Shown: piece by piece, positions 1 through 11,328 of the stretch
Layout of the letters: the number at the start of each line of letters is the position of its first letter
Position numbering within the stretch: position 1 is the first letter of the stretch
Assembly: GCA_032358165.1 (NCBI GenBank)
Contig: JAALGY010000053.1
Span: 1,550,001 to 1,614,000 of the forward strand
DNA from: Diplosphaera chodatii
Lineage: Eukaryota; Chlorophyta; Trebouxiophyceae; Prasiolales; Stichococcaceae
DNA length: 64,000 nucleotides
Direction of reading: 5' to 3'
Translations under genes and position numbers: made by a program
Notes under the pieces: model-generated
What the model was told of the DNA's origin: nothing
Database searches by the model: none
What the model saw: the letters and a program-made list of their open reading frames with translations, nothing else

Positions 1-245
1 GCAGTGAGTGACATTGGCTTAAGCATGAGTCTGGCGAGCGCATGTCAACCACGCTGCTACCATATGATGCAGGCATGGGGAGGGCGCCAGCTGTTGCACT
101 TGCATACATGTTCTGGTGCCGGGGTTTTGAGCTGCAGGTGTGATGCTGCTGTTGCTTGACGATATGGCTGTCTTGTGCTGCACTTGGGGTCGTGGCTTGA
201 CGTAGCAGACGTGGCAGGTCTGACGCCGTCGACCTCTTGTCTCAG

Positions 246-1017
246 GATGCTTACCAGCAGCTATATGCCGTGCGGCCGTGCAACCCAAAGCTGTTCGCCA
301 TCCGTGAGGCGACGTGCGACCTTCTGTACGGCGCAGACTTGCAGCCCGCAGCCATCACAGTGCTGCAACAGCACCCAGACTGCACAGTCGAGGTGAGATG
401 TGGTGTGTATTACTCACTCCCGCTGCACAGCTCACAGTACAGTCGGCAGCATGGTGAACTGGACCTTTGATGCATGCTGTCCGTTTCTGCAAGCTCGCGT
501 CAACCCCACTGACCATCAACAAGGAGGTCTGTCACCTGACAGGCAGCTGGGCTGGATGTGGGGTGGGGCCAGCGTGCGACACTGCCCTGGGACGCTGGCC
601 GGCGGGCGCATCGCACAGAGCGGTCCCTGCTGCCGGGGCGATACCAGTACAAGCTGATCTTCGACGGGCGCTGGTCCTACGATGCTGACCATCCATTGCT
701 GGAGGTGGGATGGCTTGGCAGCAAGCGGGCATACCTGTTTTGGCTCGTTTGAACATGTTGCAGAGCTGAGGCTGCCGGTCTTGTGCTCAGGATGGCGGCA
801 ATGTGAACAACTTCATAGATGTGCCGCGGAATCCAGCGCATGCTGCAGAGTGCAAGCGGTGCGCAGAAGCCTGGTTGAGTCCCTTCCGCACTTGATTGTT
901 GATCAGTATGAGTAGTGAGTCTGAATTGGGTTTCGCATTGTCCGCAGGCTGATGCAAGAGGATGCCGCACTATCACAGCAGCAGCGGGCTACAGTCGAGC
1001 AGCTGATGTCTGCATAA
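246..1017 (+). CDS. SEX4-like phosphoglucan phosphatase, C-terminal part
   Basis: Partial gene whose 5' end lies outside the window. Exons 246-392, 543-704, 791-858 and 948-1017 join in phase and give 148 residues ending in TAA. The first exon (AYQQLYAVRPCNPKLFAIRE) matches the segment that follows the phosphatase domain in plant SEX4/DSP4. The next two form a family-48 carbohydrate-binding module: LDVGWGQ, then GRYQYKLIFDGRWSYD, then DGGNVNNFIDV, with the aromatic and Asn residues that bind glucan. In plants SEX4 removes phosphate from starch glucans in the plastid so that amylases can degrade them. The catalytic HCxxGxxR exon is not visible in bases 1-245, which look like intron. LSF2-type enzymes lack the module and are excluded; an LSF1-like protein cannot be excluded. 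The gene converges on the G-patch gene, with 138 bases between the two stops. Confidence 0.75.
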
Positions 1018-1155
1018 TGTTTGAGGCGGTGCTTTAAACCACGGAAGCATTGGGACAGATCCATGTCACTGCCAGCTCGTTCAGACCACGCTAGGCTAGG
1101 CTAATATTGAGCAGGGATCGCAATTCATAGCACTGTACACCTGATGGTCCTGTGC

Positions 1156-3548
1156 TTACTTTGACAACACGACCTGTTTGCCCTGCAACTCTACTCCGAC
1201 TATGCGCTCAAGCTTCACGCGCAGGATGGCCTTCATGCTGGTGGCATCTGGCGGTGCGCCATGCTGTGCCGCCGCGGCTGTCCAGTGCTGCCTCACTTGC
1301 TTCGCCAGCTGCTTGAGCGGTATCTGCTGCCCATCCGCCTGTGACACACAACCAGCAAGTCGACGGTGCCAAAGGACCGTGTCTCACTCCTGATGTCGTC
1401 ATTTGAAGCATGCGCCCTTGCGCGCGGTGCTAGGGTTGCAGCACGTCGTCTCCTGAGCTTCACCAGCAAGCCCACAAGATCCTCACACATGAGGCTCACC
1501 TGCCGCACCAGCTTGCGCACAAGCTTGCCGTACTTGAACGTCTTCTTGCCAGGCGCAGCCCTCGGCGAGGTTGGCTCCGCCTCATCTGTTGCAGCATGTG
1601 TCAAAATGGTCAGCATGGTGATGGCAGATCGTTTCAACCCTGATGGACGATCTTGCCTGCACCCAGACCTCAGGCAGGTAGCAACAAGCAAGATCGTTGG
1701 CACAGGGAGGGTGGCAGGAGACCCCACCAGAGCGCTGCGCAGCGGCAGACGGCTCCGCTGCTGAGGGGTCGCCCGCAGCCGGCAGTTCATCTGCATATGT
1801 GGTCTCTGCCGACGCTCCAGCCTCGTCATCGTCCTGGATGACAGTCTTCTTGCCCTCCCACTTGGCACCGCCAACGATGCCTGCGAACCATTTCAACTTA
1901 CTCTTGTCACCCTACCGTCCAAAGGGCAAGGCATGCTTGAGATCAGCACCACTGCCGCGCACTGCACATTTCCAGCCTTGCAGATCAATTACATATGCGT
2001 GCGCATGTGCGTGTGCTGCGAGTCAACAGAGCGTGGCCCATGCTGAAACCCGGCAGGCCGGGAAGCGCACCGCTGCCCTTGCCCTTGCCGAGGCCGGTCT
2101 TGCCGGACGTCTTGGCGTTGTGCAGCGCCATGTACAGCCCCTCCTGCGTGGCCTCCGTGAAGCCGTGCGCCTTGTCGTCCGTCTTCTGTGGATCTGGCGG
2201 CAGGATGGTGCTGCCCAGTGCACCTACACAGTCAGCATTTCCCACGATGAAGATGCTGCAGTCCATCCAGATCGGATGTGCCCTCCCAAAAGCCGTCACA
2301 ACTTCAATATCCACCGCAGGATCGAGCTACAAGTTGACAGCGGAGGGCAGCAGACCGATAAGAGAATGACGTCCAGTACCTGATGAGACAAAGCGCTTGG
2401 CGCCCCACCAGCCCGTGGCAGGTGTCGGTCTGAACGCCCGCATCGCCGCCGCAGCGGCTTCCGCTGCTAGGTCGGCAGCAGTGGGCTCCCGCGGCCGTGC
2501 CGGCGCTGCTGCTGCAGCCTTCTGCTGTGGGGCTGATGCTGCCTGCGCAGCCTTGGCTGCGGCCTTGTCGCCCTTTCTCTGCTTGGCTTTCGGCTGGGCC
2601 GCTGCCTCAGCCGCGGCTGCCGGCGCCGCACCAGCCGCCCCACCCGCTGCCGCCTCCAGGAGCTGCGCGGCTTCCCGCTTCCGCCGCTTCGCGTGCTTCT
2701 GCCTGGGTGACGCTGCGTCAGAGTCGGCTGCGCCCGCCGCCGCCGCCGCCACAGCCTGCGAGGCTGCGGCCGGCTGGCTGACGGCAGCGGAGGCCGCCTG
2801 CATGGCCTCGATGGCCGCCTGCTCTTGCGCCCGGATGCGCGCCAGCTTGCCCTGCCGGCCGCCGAAGCGGCCCCAGGGGTCCTTGGCCAGCTGCAACGCC
2901 AGCTTGTGCTCGGCCTCCGTCGCCGAGGAGGACGTGCCATCGGCGTGCACCCGGCGCGCGGCCGCCGCCGGCACCTCCGCCGTGGAGTCATCCGAGTCGC
3001 TGGAGTCGCTGCCGCTGCTGGAGCCTGCCGGGAGCTTGTCGGGGCCCTGCGAAAGGAAAAGTACAGCATCAGCACAATGAATGCACTGACGTTCTGACGG
3101 CAGGACTCCCAGAGGCAGGTCGATCGTGAATGTGATGCAGCTTGGAGGTCGGTGCACGGGAGCTCACGGTGGCAGTGCCGGAGATGGTGGCCACGCTCTG
3201 GGCGTAGGCCTCCTCCCACCACTTGTCCCGCCACATCTCGCTGCCGTGGGCGCCAACCTGCGGCCGGCAGCAGCGGCGCCTTCAATGGCCCAACGCTAGA
3301 TTGGTTACCAGAACCAACCCCGGTGCTCTATGCTGATACTGGCTGACAGCAGGACGGGTGTGGCTCACCCCCGTCTGGTCCTTCTTCTGCTTGACCCGCA
3401 GCGCCTCCGCCATGCCGGTCTCATTGGCGCCCAGCCCCTTGCCCTCGGTCCACCCGTACTGCCGCAGCAGCCGCTCGCCGAAGCCGCCCTTGGCTGTGGC
3501 CTTGTGCTGCTGCAGCAGGCCGGGCACATAGCCCGGCGGCAGTTTCAT
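1156..3548 (-). CDS. G-patch domain protein (GPATCH4/PinX1-like)
   Basis: Seven exons (3548-3369, 3257-3168, 3046-2380, 2223-2071, 1880-1728, 1585-1500, 1338-1156) join in phase into 503 residues. Residues ~20-65 are a G-patch (YGWTEGKGLG, then GMAEALRVKQKKDQTGVG), followed by the WWEE segment typical of the GPATCH4 group. A long Ala/Lys/Ser-rich low-complexity region follows, then the conserved GFTEATQEGLYMALHNAKTS block, KWEGKK, and a basic C-terminal module (KYGKLVRKLVRQ and the last exon). The last module resembles the C-terminus of plant G-patch proteins. G-patch proteins in general bind RNA and activate DEAH helicases; a nucleolar, ribosome-biogenesis role is inferred from the family and the lysine-rich tail. 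The ATG at 3548 directly precedes the domain. The gene is divergent from UQCC1. Confidence 0.8.
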
Positions 3549-3925
3549 GACGCCCGATTCGCTGGTAAAGCCGAGTGACGGCCGATGACCCGAGCGTTGC
3601 GGCGTGCCTACCTGAAGGCTTCAGCAGCAGCACCAGTTGTCTTTGCACGCCATATGTCAGCCGAATGTGGATTGCGTGGTGGCGATCTGTGGCTCGTGAG
3701 GTGCGTTCGGCGCATCCAGGGTCCTGGTGGTCCTCCCCCTGCTCGACCTCGCCGGCCGACGTCACGGCGCGGCATAGGGCAGTCAGTATGCACTTGCTGA
3801 CTTGCACCTGGCATCGGAGAATTGTTACATTCACCCGTTGATGCACTAGCTGTTACAACACTGGTGCGGGGCCATACTATATACTGGCGCCGCTGAGCTG
3901 AAGCGCGGCGCTTGTGAGCAACTCA
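3549..3925. promoter_or_regulatory. Divergent spacer between G-patch and UQCC1 genes
   Basis: This 377-base gap separates two start codons that point away from each other, so it should hold both promoters. No convincing TATA box, repeat or additional exon was seen. Short open frames here show no family resemblance. Confidence 0.4.
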
Positions 3926-5600
3926 ATGCTGCGTGTGCGGGCTGGCAACCTGCAGCGCATCGCCACCCAGCTTCTGAGACACGCAGAGGAGTCGCAAGCA
4001 GCGGTGCTGAGGCAGCCAGGATGGCCGGATGCCCAGCAAGCGCAGCCCCCTGTGACGGCAGCAGCAGCGGCTCTCCTGCCGCAGCAAAGCTGGTCAACGC
4101 CATACCGGTTCTATGCCTCGCCTGCGCAGTTCAAGGTACCTGTGATCTGACTATGTTTGTGGATTGCGTTCGTTATCATAAATCGCATCATCACCATGCC
4201 GAATACTGCGGGCGCCTGCGCAGGCGGCCATCTCAAATGCGCGTCCACAGTCCCTGGCAAGGTCGGTTGACACCGGCGAGCTGCCCGATGACGAGAGTAT
4301 CGGGCGTGTCAAGCACTTCCTGCTGAGGTTGGCGGGCTTCTACAGCAAAGAGAGCGCCCGGTCGCGGGGTGCGCTCCCTCCGACTGCACCATGCATGCTG
4401 GCAAAACAGGAGTGCAAAAGCCTCAGGGTACGTTTGCAAAAGGGCACAGCAGCACTCTTGAAAGTTGCATTGATGCGGTGGCGCAGGCTCCAGATCGTTA
4501 TATCGGGCGATTGTGCAGCAGTCAGAGAGTCCGCAACTAAAGGAAGGTGTGGCGCTATGTCACTTGCTGTGGGGCATTTGCGCAGTGCTGCCATGCGCAT
4601 TGCCCACACTGCATCTCGAGCTTTGTGCGGAGCACCACAGCACGTGAAGCTGGTTGGAGTGCATGCATTGCATGCCTGACGACCACCGATGTCTGCCATG
4701 CAGCACTGGGGCTGCCTGACCGCTTTGCTGCGACCTACTCGCTGCTGGTCCTGCACGTGTGGATGCTGCTGGTGCGGCTGCGGCGGGAGGGCGACGACGG
4801 CAGGGAGCTGGCGCAGATCCTGTACGAGGGCTTCCAGGACGACGTGGAGATCCGCGTGCATGCGGAGGGCGTCAAGGTAGCGTCACGGCCGCCCGCACCC
4901 GCGCGATTGCGCGGATGCAGCTGCCATGCTTTGAGGCTGTGCTGTCGTCTCGTGAGCGACCAGCTGCCAAGTTTGTGTCCTGGCGATTGTCAGGCCGCCG
5001 TCCTGTCCCTCGAAGCAGCAAGCTGCTTGGGTGCAGGTGCGGGTCAGCAAGTGGCTGAAGGACCTGGAGCGCATGTTCTACGGCAGCTGCGAGTCCTACG
5101 AGAAGGTACGGAGCATGCACAGCACAGTCACGGCGGTCTGCTTGGTGCTTCGAAGACTGTTGCAGCGCACCAGGTTTACCTGGCCGTGGTTCCACAGACA
5201 TTAGTTGCAATATGCAGGCACTCAAGGGGCAGGAAGATATGGCCGACGTCCTGCTGCGGAATGTGTATGGCGATGACAACACCAAGCGGCAGAATGCCGT
5301 GGCACTGGGCCAGTACGTCCGCAGGTGTGTGCAGATGACATTGGCTTTGATGGTGCATTGCATATGGTATGTTGTATGCTGCAATGCCATGTACACTTTT
5401 TCGCATGACATGTCACGGTGCCTGCCATCAACATGCATATGCATCGTTGCAGGGAGCTTGCCTGCCTCGACATCACGGAAGGCAGCGAGGTCATGCGCGG
5501 CAGCATCGAGTTTTCACAGCTGCACCAGGACCGCGCAACCTCGAAGCTGCCCAGGACCGCAGCGGACAGCATGGCAATGGGCGCTCGACCTGCAGTTTGA
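3926..5600 (+). CDS. UQCC1: Complex III assembly chaperone UQCC1/CBP3
   Basis: Seven exons (3926-4135, 4224-4368, 4487-4546, 4704-4876, 5037-5105, 5218-5324, 5453-5600) give 303 residues in one frame. The N-terminus is Arg/Ala/Ser-rich without acids at its start, as expected of a mitochondrial presequence. The ubiquinol-cytochrome c chaperone domain follows: FYSKESARSRG, LYRAIVQQ, then LGLPDRFAATYSLLVLHVWM and LVRLRREG. Next come the DDVEIRV segment and SKWLKDLERMFYGSCESYE, all recognisable in plant and animal UQCC1. The family binds newly made cytochrome b at the mitoribosome exit and assists complex III assembly. The ATG at 3926 is the first in frame after a divergent spacer. Exon 3 is only 60 bases. 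Nothing suggests a defect. Confidence 0.88.
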
Positions 5601-6032
5601 TCTCGTCTGTACTCTGCGAACCCATCCACGTTGGATTGCAATATTGTGTCAGTCTCTATTTACAAATGCCACAGTGCAAAGGGTGAACCACAGCACTCCT
5701 CATGCAACTCGCAAACCTAGGATCCACCTTTGTTGCTCGTCAGATAGACATACAGATCGTACAGATTGCCACCACAGAATTCATCGTCATTTGCCTATCG
5801 TCGTGCACGATAATGCATGAAGCATGGCCCCTGAGCACTGCTGTCGTTCCAGCAGCAAGGGGCCCGACACAGGCGGCTGTGCTTTTGTGCAAAACAGATA
5901 ATCGCAGAGCCCGGAAGTGTTTGCAGTCATGGCGAACAGCGAGGGACGCTATTGGGCAAGACAGGCGGGCGACTGCAGCTCTCCAGGGTCAGCTTGAACA
6001 CAAAGTGGTACAGGCTGGACCCCGAACCCCAC
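5601..6032. other. Convergent spacer, no gene seen
   Basis: This gap between the UQCC1 stop and the stop of F-box unit C (opposite strand) is AT-richer than the exons around it. It should hold the two 3' UTRs. No repeat or RNA gene was recognised. Confidence 0.4.
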
Positions 6033-9000
6033 TCAGTCATCCCACAGCCAGCGGTGCTCCTGCAGCACGGGCCAGTACTCCTTGACAGGAATGACTTCGT
6101 CCACATCACAGGTAGCCCGCCGGGGCCACCGCCGCAGCCAGCGCCCTGGCAGCTCCCGCAGCTCGTAGCAGGCATTGTTCCCTTCATCCATCACCGGGTT
6201 GTCGACCATCTCCCGATACTGCAAGCACAAACCAGATGGTCGGCTTGACTTCGGTGATGCGCTTTGGCATCAAGCCTGACCTCTGCTACCACTCAAGCCT
6301 GCTGGAAACAAACCCATGCACATGTGCGCAGAAGCAAGTACTGCGTGTCAGATCGAGAATTTTGCTCCTGCTGCCGGCTCTCATCAGAATTCTTAACATA
6401 AACCTAACGACATTACGACTGCTACGAAGTCGGAGGGCCTGGCACACAGCCTGCTCAGCGACGTGGACGCACCAGCACGGTGTCGGGTGCATTCAGGACG
6501 CGCAGGCGAGGCAGGCGAGCGGCCAGCCAAGCCAGCCCGAACCCGGTGGCATCGTCATCCCAGCGCACGTCGAACAGGTTGAGCACCGTCAACTGCGGCA
6601 GCGCTGCCAGCGCCTCCAGATGGGCCATGCCAAAGCCCTGATCAGAAGGTATGCAGCAGATTATGAGATCTCAGGCCGCCACTGTCTGCAGCACGCAGCA
6701 GCTGCGCAGCTGCCACAATGTTGTACACACACAGCCTGATCGTCCCCACTCGAGCATGTTGTTGATGCTGCGAAGAGGTGATGTGCACCAGTTATTGGCT
6801 ATGCGACATGCAGAGGCATCAGCAACGGTGATGCAGGAGAGTGACAACTGGACACCCGGGGTCTCGGGCCATCATCACACCATTCATCACAGACCTGCAG
6901 CCATGTCAGTCTGCTGCAGGTGGACATACCCTACAGCAACACATACACAGAATTCGGCAAGTAAACTGCATGCCTCGTGAACGATGACCCTAAGCATCTG
7001 GGGTTGACACCACGAGCAACAACAGTGGCTTGAAAGGACTAATCGTGACATTGCTTGCGTGCACACCTCCAGTATGCCGAGCAGTGGGGTGCCCACAGCG
7101 ACAAGAGTGTAGAGTTGAATATCGAGACGTTCCAGGAGCGAGAGGCACCGTAGACCTGCAACATCGTGGGTGCAAGCGTCATCTGCAGCCCCGAAACCGC
7201 CTGCCCTGGGCAGCTGCAGGTCTGTGTCGAGGCGGCATGCGTGAGGCCTGCCGGTGGTGCTGGCTGGGGCGGGATGGACACACCGTGTGTGAGTGGAGCT
7301 GCGCCGTCCTCGACTGCCGCCACGATGACATGCAGATGGCGCACCTCTCGGAAAGACGGCAGAATCAGATCCGCCTGCACACCAAGCACGCCCTGCTATG
7401 TGGAGCAGATCATGGAGCACTTCGACCTGGTCCATTGTATGCAGGACATAAACACGTTGCAGTGCTTGTGTAGGTTCTGAAGGTCGCACACCGCCGCCAG
7501 CACACCTTCGCAGATTGACAAGTCAAAAATAGCTGGCTGCAGCATGTCAATTTTTGATCAGCCATGACCTGCAATGAGGGCAAGTTCGTCGTTACAGACT
7601 GGAACCTGCACCTCCACCGTGACAGGCAGGTCACATGCTCATGGTTCACCACATGTCAGATGCGTCTGTGCATGAGTCAAAGCAAATGTAAATCAAACAC
7701 GAGTCAAATCCAGCGTCTGGCAGCCGCAAGTGCAATCGTACCGTATAATCCGGATCCCGCCAGTTCAGATCAAAGCTGAGCTGCCTCAGTCGTGGACAGC
7801 GCATCAAGATTGCGGGCAGAAGGCTGTCGGTATCTGTGGGCTCGGGGTAATCCGAGTAAGTCACTGACAGCTGCTCCAGTCGGGAACCAAGTGCCTCGAG
7901 CATGGCGTCAAATGCCCTGCAGAGCATGATGGCAGATCACATGGGCAAGACATCATTAGGCAAGGCACTTGCACTGCATATCACCAACCAACACAATAGC
8001 AATTACAGGCAGGGTGCACACTCTAGAAGCAGCCTTGCACTGTGGTAGATGGCCTGATCCTTCAGCAGTGATCGGCTCATGCAGGAGCTGTCAAGTGTGA
8101 CACGGGTCCATATGCTGCGACGTCATGCATGCTGGTGTGTGGCCTGCTTACCTGCATGTGGATGGAATGCCTGGCAGGCCTTCAACAAAAAGGGCGGTGA
8201 GGCTGGTCCGCCTTGCTATGCTCGCCAAGGCATGCTCTGTTAGGAGGGAACTCTCCGTGACTAGCAATGCTTCAAGGCCTGCAGTGGACACACCAGCACA
8301 TGTAACAACAACTGGAACGTAGGGTCACAGCACTGAAGGCACTGCTGTGTCCAGAGTGCTTCCGTGGCAAACTCCTTCGTTGATTTCTGAGCTTGGACAC
8401 TGCTACCTGTCATGGTCGCAAGAGCGGCGGCCAGGCCTTGATGCGTGCAAGACTCGAAGGACTGGTGCAGTGCCAGGTGCCGCAGCTGCCTGAGTTTTGA
8501 TAATTGGCGGAGCCCTGCATAATGTGCATTGTCAGTGTGTCCAGGGTACCACATACTCGTACTGTGGGTAAGCTGTAAGGAGCCAGGATCTGCAGGACAT
8601 AACTTTTGGTCTATCCGCGCGGTGCGTTGCTCCGCAACACCCACCTGCGTCAGTTGCCGAGTTCATACAGCATTGATACAGCCCCAGAGCCCGGAGCTGT
8701 GGCAGCGCCTGAGCCAGCGCTGCACTGCCCACATTGCCATCGTGACCCAGCGAGTAGAGGCGCAGAGCCGTCAGGTTCCTGCATGAGACGTGAAAGCTGC
8801 AGCTTCATCGTTCCAGCATCACTTGTTTGATGTCCATTCTGGCAGCATCAGTAGTGAAGACGACGGAACTATTATGCAAAGGGTTCATCATGCACATCGG
8901 TCGACACTGATTAGCGCCACTGACGTGCAGCACCTAGTGGAAGGTCTGTCTTTGAACGTGAGGGAGCTCTGGACAACCGCCAGGCATTGGCAGCAATAGA

Positions 9001-10406
9001 CTGCACAGCTGCCCAGTGCCGCCCAACAGGGGGCTTGCAGAGCAACACATTGCATGCAGCCCATGGCAAGTCTGCTTGCTGCTTGTATGCACTGCCACAA
9101 AACCGTGCCTGAGTGCCGAAAGAGGCAGTGGTGTTGGCGGATCAGCAAGCGTCGGGAGCCACAGTGATCGCAACGTCGTCAGTTGTGAGTACCACACTCG
9201 CCAACACTTGGCAGTCCTTGTCCGGGATCCCATCGACTCGCAAGCATTTCAAATTCGTAAGGTAGAGGAGCCCCTGCAAGCACGAGATGCTGTGCCTGCC
9301 GCTGACGGGCCATGGGTGGGCCATGCCATGCAAAGCACGTTCAAAACGCCTTGCAAAGCACATTCCCAGCCTCGTCGCCAACCTGGTAGTCGTTTTATCG
9401 TCTGCTCCCCACGCTTGAGCCACAGCGTGTGCAGGCCGGCAAGGTGCGGCTGCAGGAAGTCGAGGGTGTCCCCCGGCACCTGCATGCGATAGCAAGGTGT
9501 CTGGTGAATATTGCACTGTGTATGTTGTGCCTGTGCACGACCATGGCGGCCACGCACCAGCACGGCACACCCCACAGTTGCAGAGCACTGAAGCGACAGC
9601 GTCTGGCAGAGACTGGAGACACCTAGGACACTAGCAAGCAGCATCACCGTGAGGCGCATTTGTACATGCCGCACAATAGTGGACGTACTCATGCAGCTGA
9701 GAACGTTCTGTTGGCAGAGCATTACTCACCGGGCAGGACAGAGAGCGCAGGCTGCAGATGCCCTGCAGCACGCCAGCAAGTGGCTCCACACCCTGCTCCG
9801 ACGTCAGCGTTTGCTGGGCGACATTCAGTGATGTCAGGCTGCTGGGCGTCTGTCGAGCAAACACGTCTCAGATCGGGCTGTGCACTGCGTATGGCAAGGC
9901 TGTCTCGCTGGCGTGCAATGTCCAGTGGCTTTGGGTGCATCTGCAGTTGCACTGCAGACATCTTTGCAGACAGCCTAGACCTTTGCCAAGTATGACTTTA
10001 GGTCGCAGGACGGCAGGTCGGCGGTGCTGAGGTGGCGCAGCGGGTAGCTGTGCTGCAGCGCTAGCTCGAGGAAGCCCGGGTGCTGCGGCTCTGCACTGAT
10101 CAGGGCAGCCCTTGCTGCAGCGCAACACCTGCACCGCGCAAACCCACAGCCGCCTCGACTCATGGCGTCCATACTGCCGGACGAGCAGAGCAGGTCGACC
10201 GCAGCAGCAAACCAGCAGTGCCAAGCCTTTGAGAAGCGGGTGCAGGCACATCCGTCAGCGCGCGCGCACCTTGTGTTCACCAGGCGATATCTCGCGCGGT
10301 CGTCTGGGTCATGCAGCAAGCTGTAGATACGCTCCAAGAGCTCTGCTGGCAGTGCTAACATGGGTGTTGTCGTCTTCCCTGTGCCGTGCCCGGCACCCGC
10401 AGCCAT
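6033..10406 (-). pseudogene. F-box/LRR gene, unit C, with two frameshifts
   Basis: Third copy of a tandem family. It starts at 10406 with an F-box (LPAELLERIYSLLHDPDDRARYRL) and ends with the family's conserved WLRRWPRRAT...HRWLWDD exon at 6033. Exons 1-3 (10406-10270, 10128-9981, 9849-9730) are nearly identical to unit B, and the exons between about 8770 and 6480 remain open. Exon 4 (near 9380-9480) has an extra A in a run of four A, making 97 bases where units A and B have 96. The next exon (near 9130-9280) carries another +1 relative to B and hits a stop in every way I could join it. One exon near 7395 uses an acceptor 21 bases downstream of the paralogs' site, which skips an in-frame stop. 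I read this as a recently damaged copy. Sequencing error or alternative splicing is possible. Confidence 0.5.
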
Positions 10407-11060
10407 CCTTGCTCCGCTGTCAAAAGGTCTAGGTCAGCTGCCTCGTGAACTGCCTGCAACCATGCAAGTTGCCCGATGATGCACAGCGGTGTCTTGTCTC
10501 GTCGGCATGCAACGTTGCCTTTCCTCCTGCATGCACGGATGCACCACTTTACTTATCATGTGACAGCTTGTTGGCAGCCCAGGGTGAGATGGATTTGCAG
10601 CCAGTGACGACGCTGAAGCATGTCTGAAGCATGTCTGCTGCACTTGAGAGCGATGGGCTGCATCTCACCCTAGAGCACAGCTTCGAAGAGCCGTGTCCTC
10701 AAACCGGGTGCGGGATTCGCCAGGCGCAGTGCTCCTGCATGCTGGCAACCAGACGCGCATTATTCAGGCCGTGCAATCTGCAAATGAGTTCTTTGCCCTC
10801 AGCAGGCCGTCTGCGTTGTCACCGAGCGGAGGATGTGCTGCTGTTTATTTGGCTGCTTGGACAGCCCGCGCACGGCTTTGACGAGGTGCTAAGGGGTACG
10901 AAGGTGGGGTTTTGTGACGTCGAGGCTGCCCCGAAATTGCCGCCAATTATAAGGGTAACGGTGAACTAAGCAGACCAAAGCAGCGGAGTTGCAGTAGTGC
11001 AGTTGACGACTTTCCTGTCTGGCCAGGACATTTTAACAGCTTTATCGGGCAACATGCATG
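9711..11060. repeat. Near-identical block shared with 14918-16268 (copy 1)
   Basis: From 9711 to about 11060 this segment matches 14918 to about 16268 (offset 5207) with only a handful of differences noticed by eye, for example near 9754, 9847, 9919, 9967, 10133 and 10955. It covers exons 1-3 of the F-box gene, its upstream region and the divergent open frame. Outside the block the two units drop to much lower similarity. This points to very recent duplication or gene conversion. Confidence 0.9.
10631..10969 (+). other. Divergent open frame upstream of F-box unit C
   Basis: A 112-codon frame that starts 225 bases upstream of the F-box start and runs away from it. The first ~20 codons (MSAALESDGLHLTLEHSFEE) are conserved in the copies at 15838 and 21030. 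The 21030 copy shows several third-position changes there. Frame is then lost relative to the 21030 copy through a 4-base length difference. The product is not recognised. It may be a decayed small gene or a conserved promoter that happens to be open. Confidence 0.25.
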
Positions 11061-11328
11061 TGAAGCTCCACGGTTCACTGCGGTACTACCGTTCCCATGG
11101 CTTGGTGCCGAGCTCATGCGGCCGTGATGACGTCCGGGTTGTGCAAGTGAGACGATCGCAGAAGCCCGGGAGGCAACAGCGTTACCGCCGGGACATTGAA
11201 AGGCATATGAGAGGCATGTAGCCACTGAACAGAAAGCCGGGCAACTGTAGCTCTCCAGGTCCAACAGGAGCGAGGGGGATTGGTACAGGGCTGACCAGAT
11301 TTGCCATGAGCCCATGACTGCCATGCAC

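Noticed and set aside
1..245. Phosphatase active-site exon of the SEX4-like gene
   Set aside because: No HCxxGxxR coding segment in any frame; the stretch looks like intron.
2397..3080. 227-codon plus-strand Ala-rich open frame
   Set aside because: Exactly antisense to the low-complexity exon of the G-patch gene, where GC-rich codons keep the other strand open.
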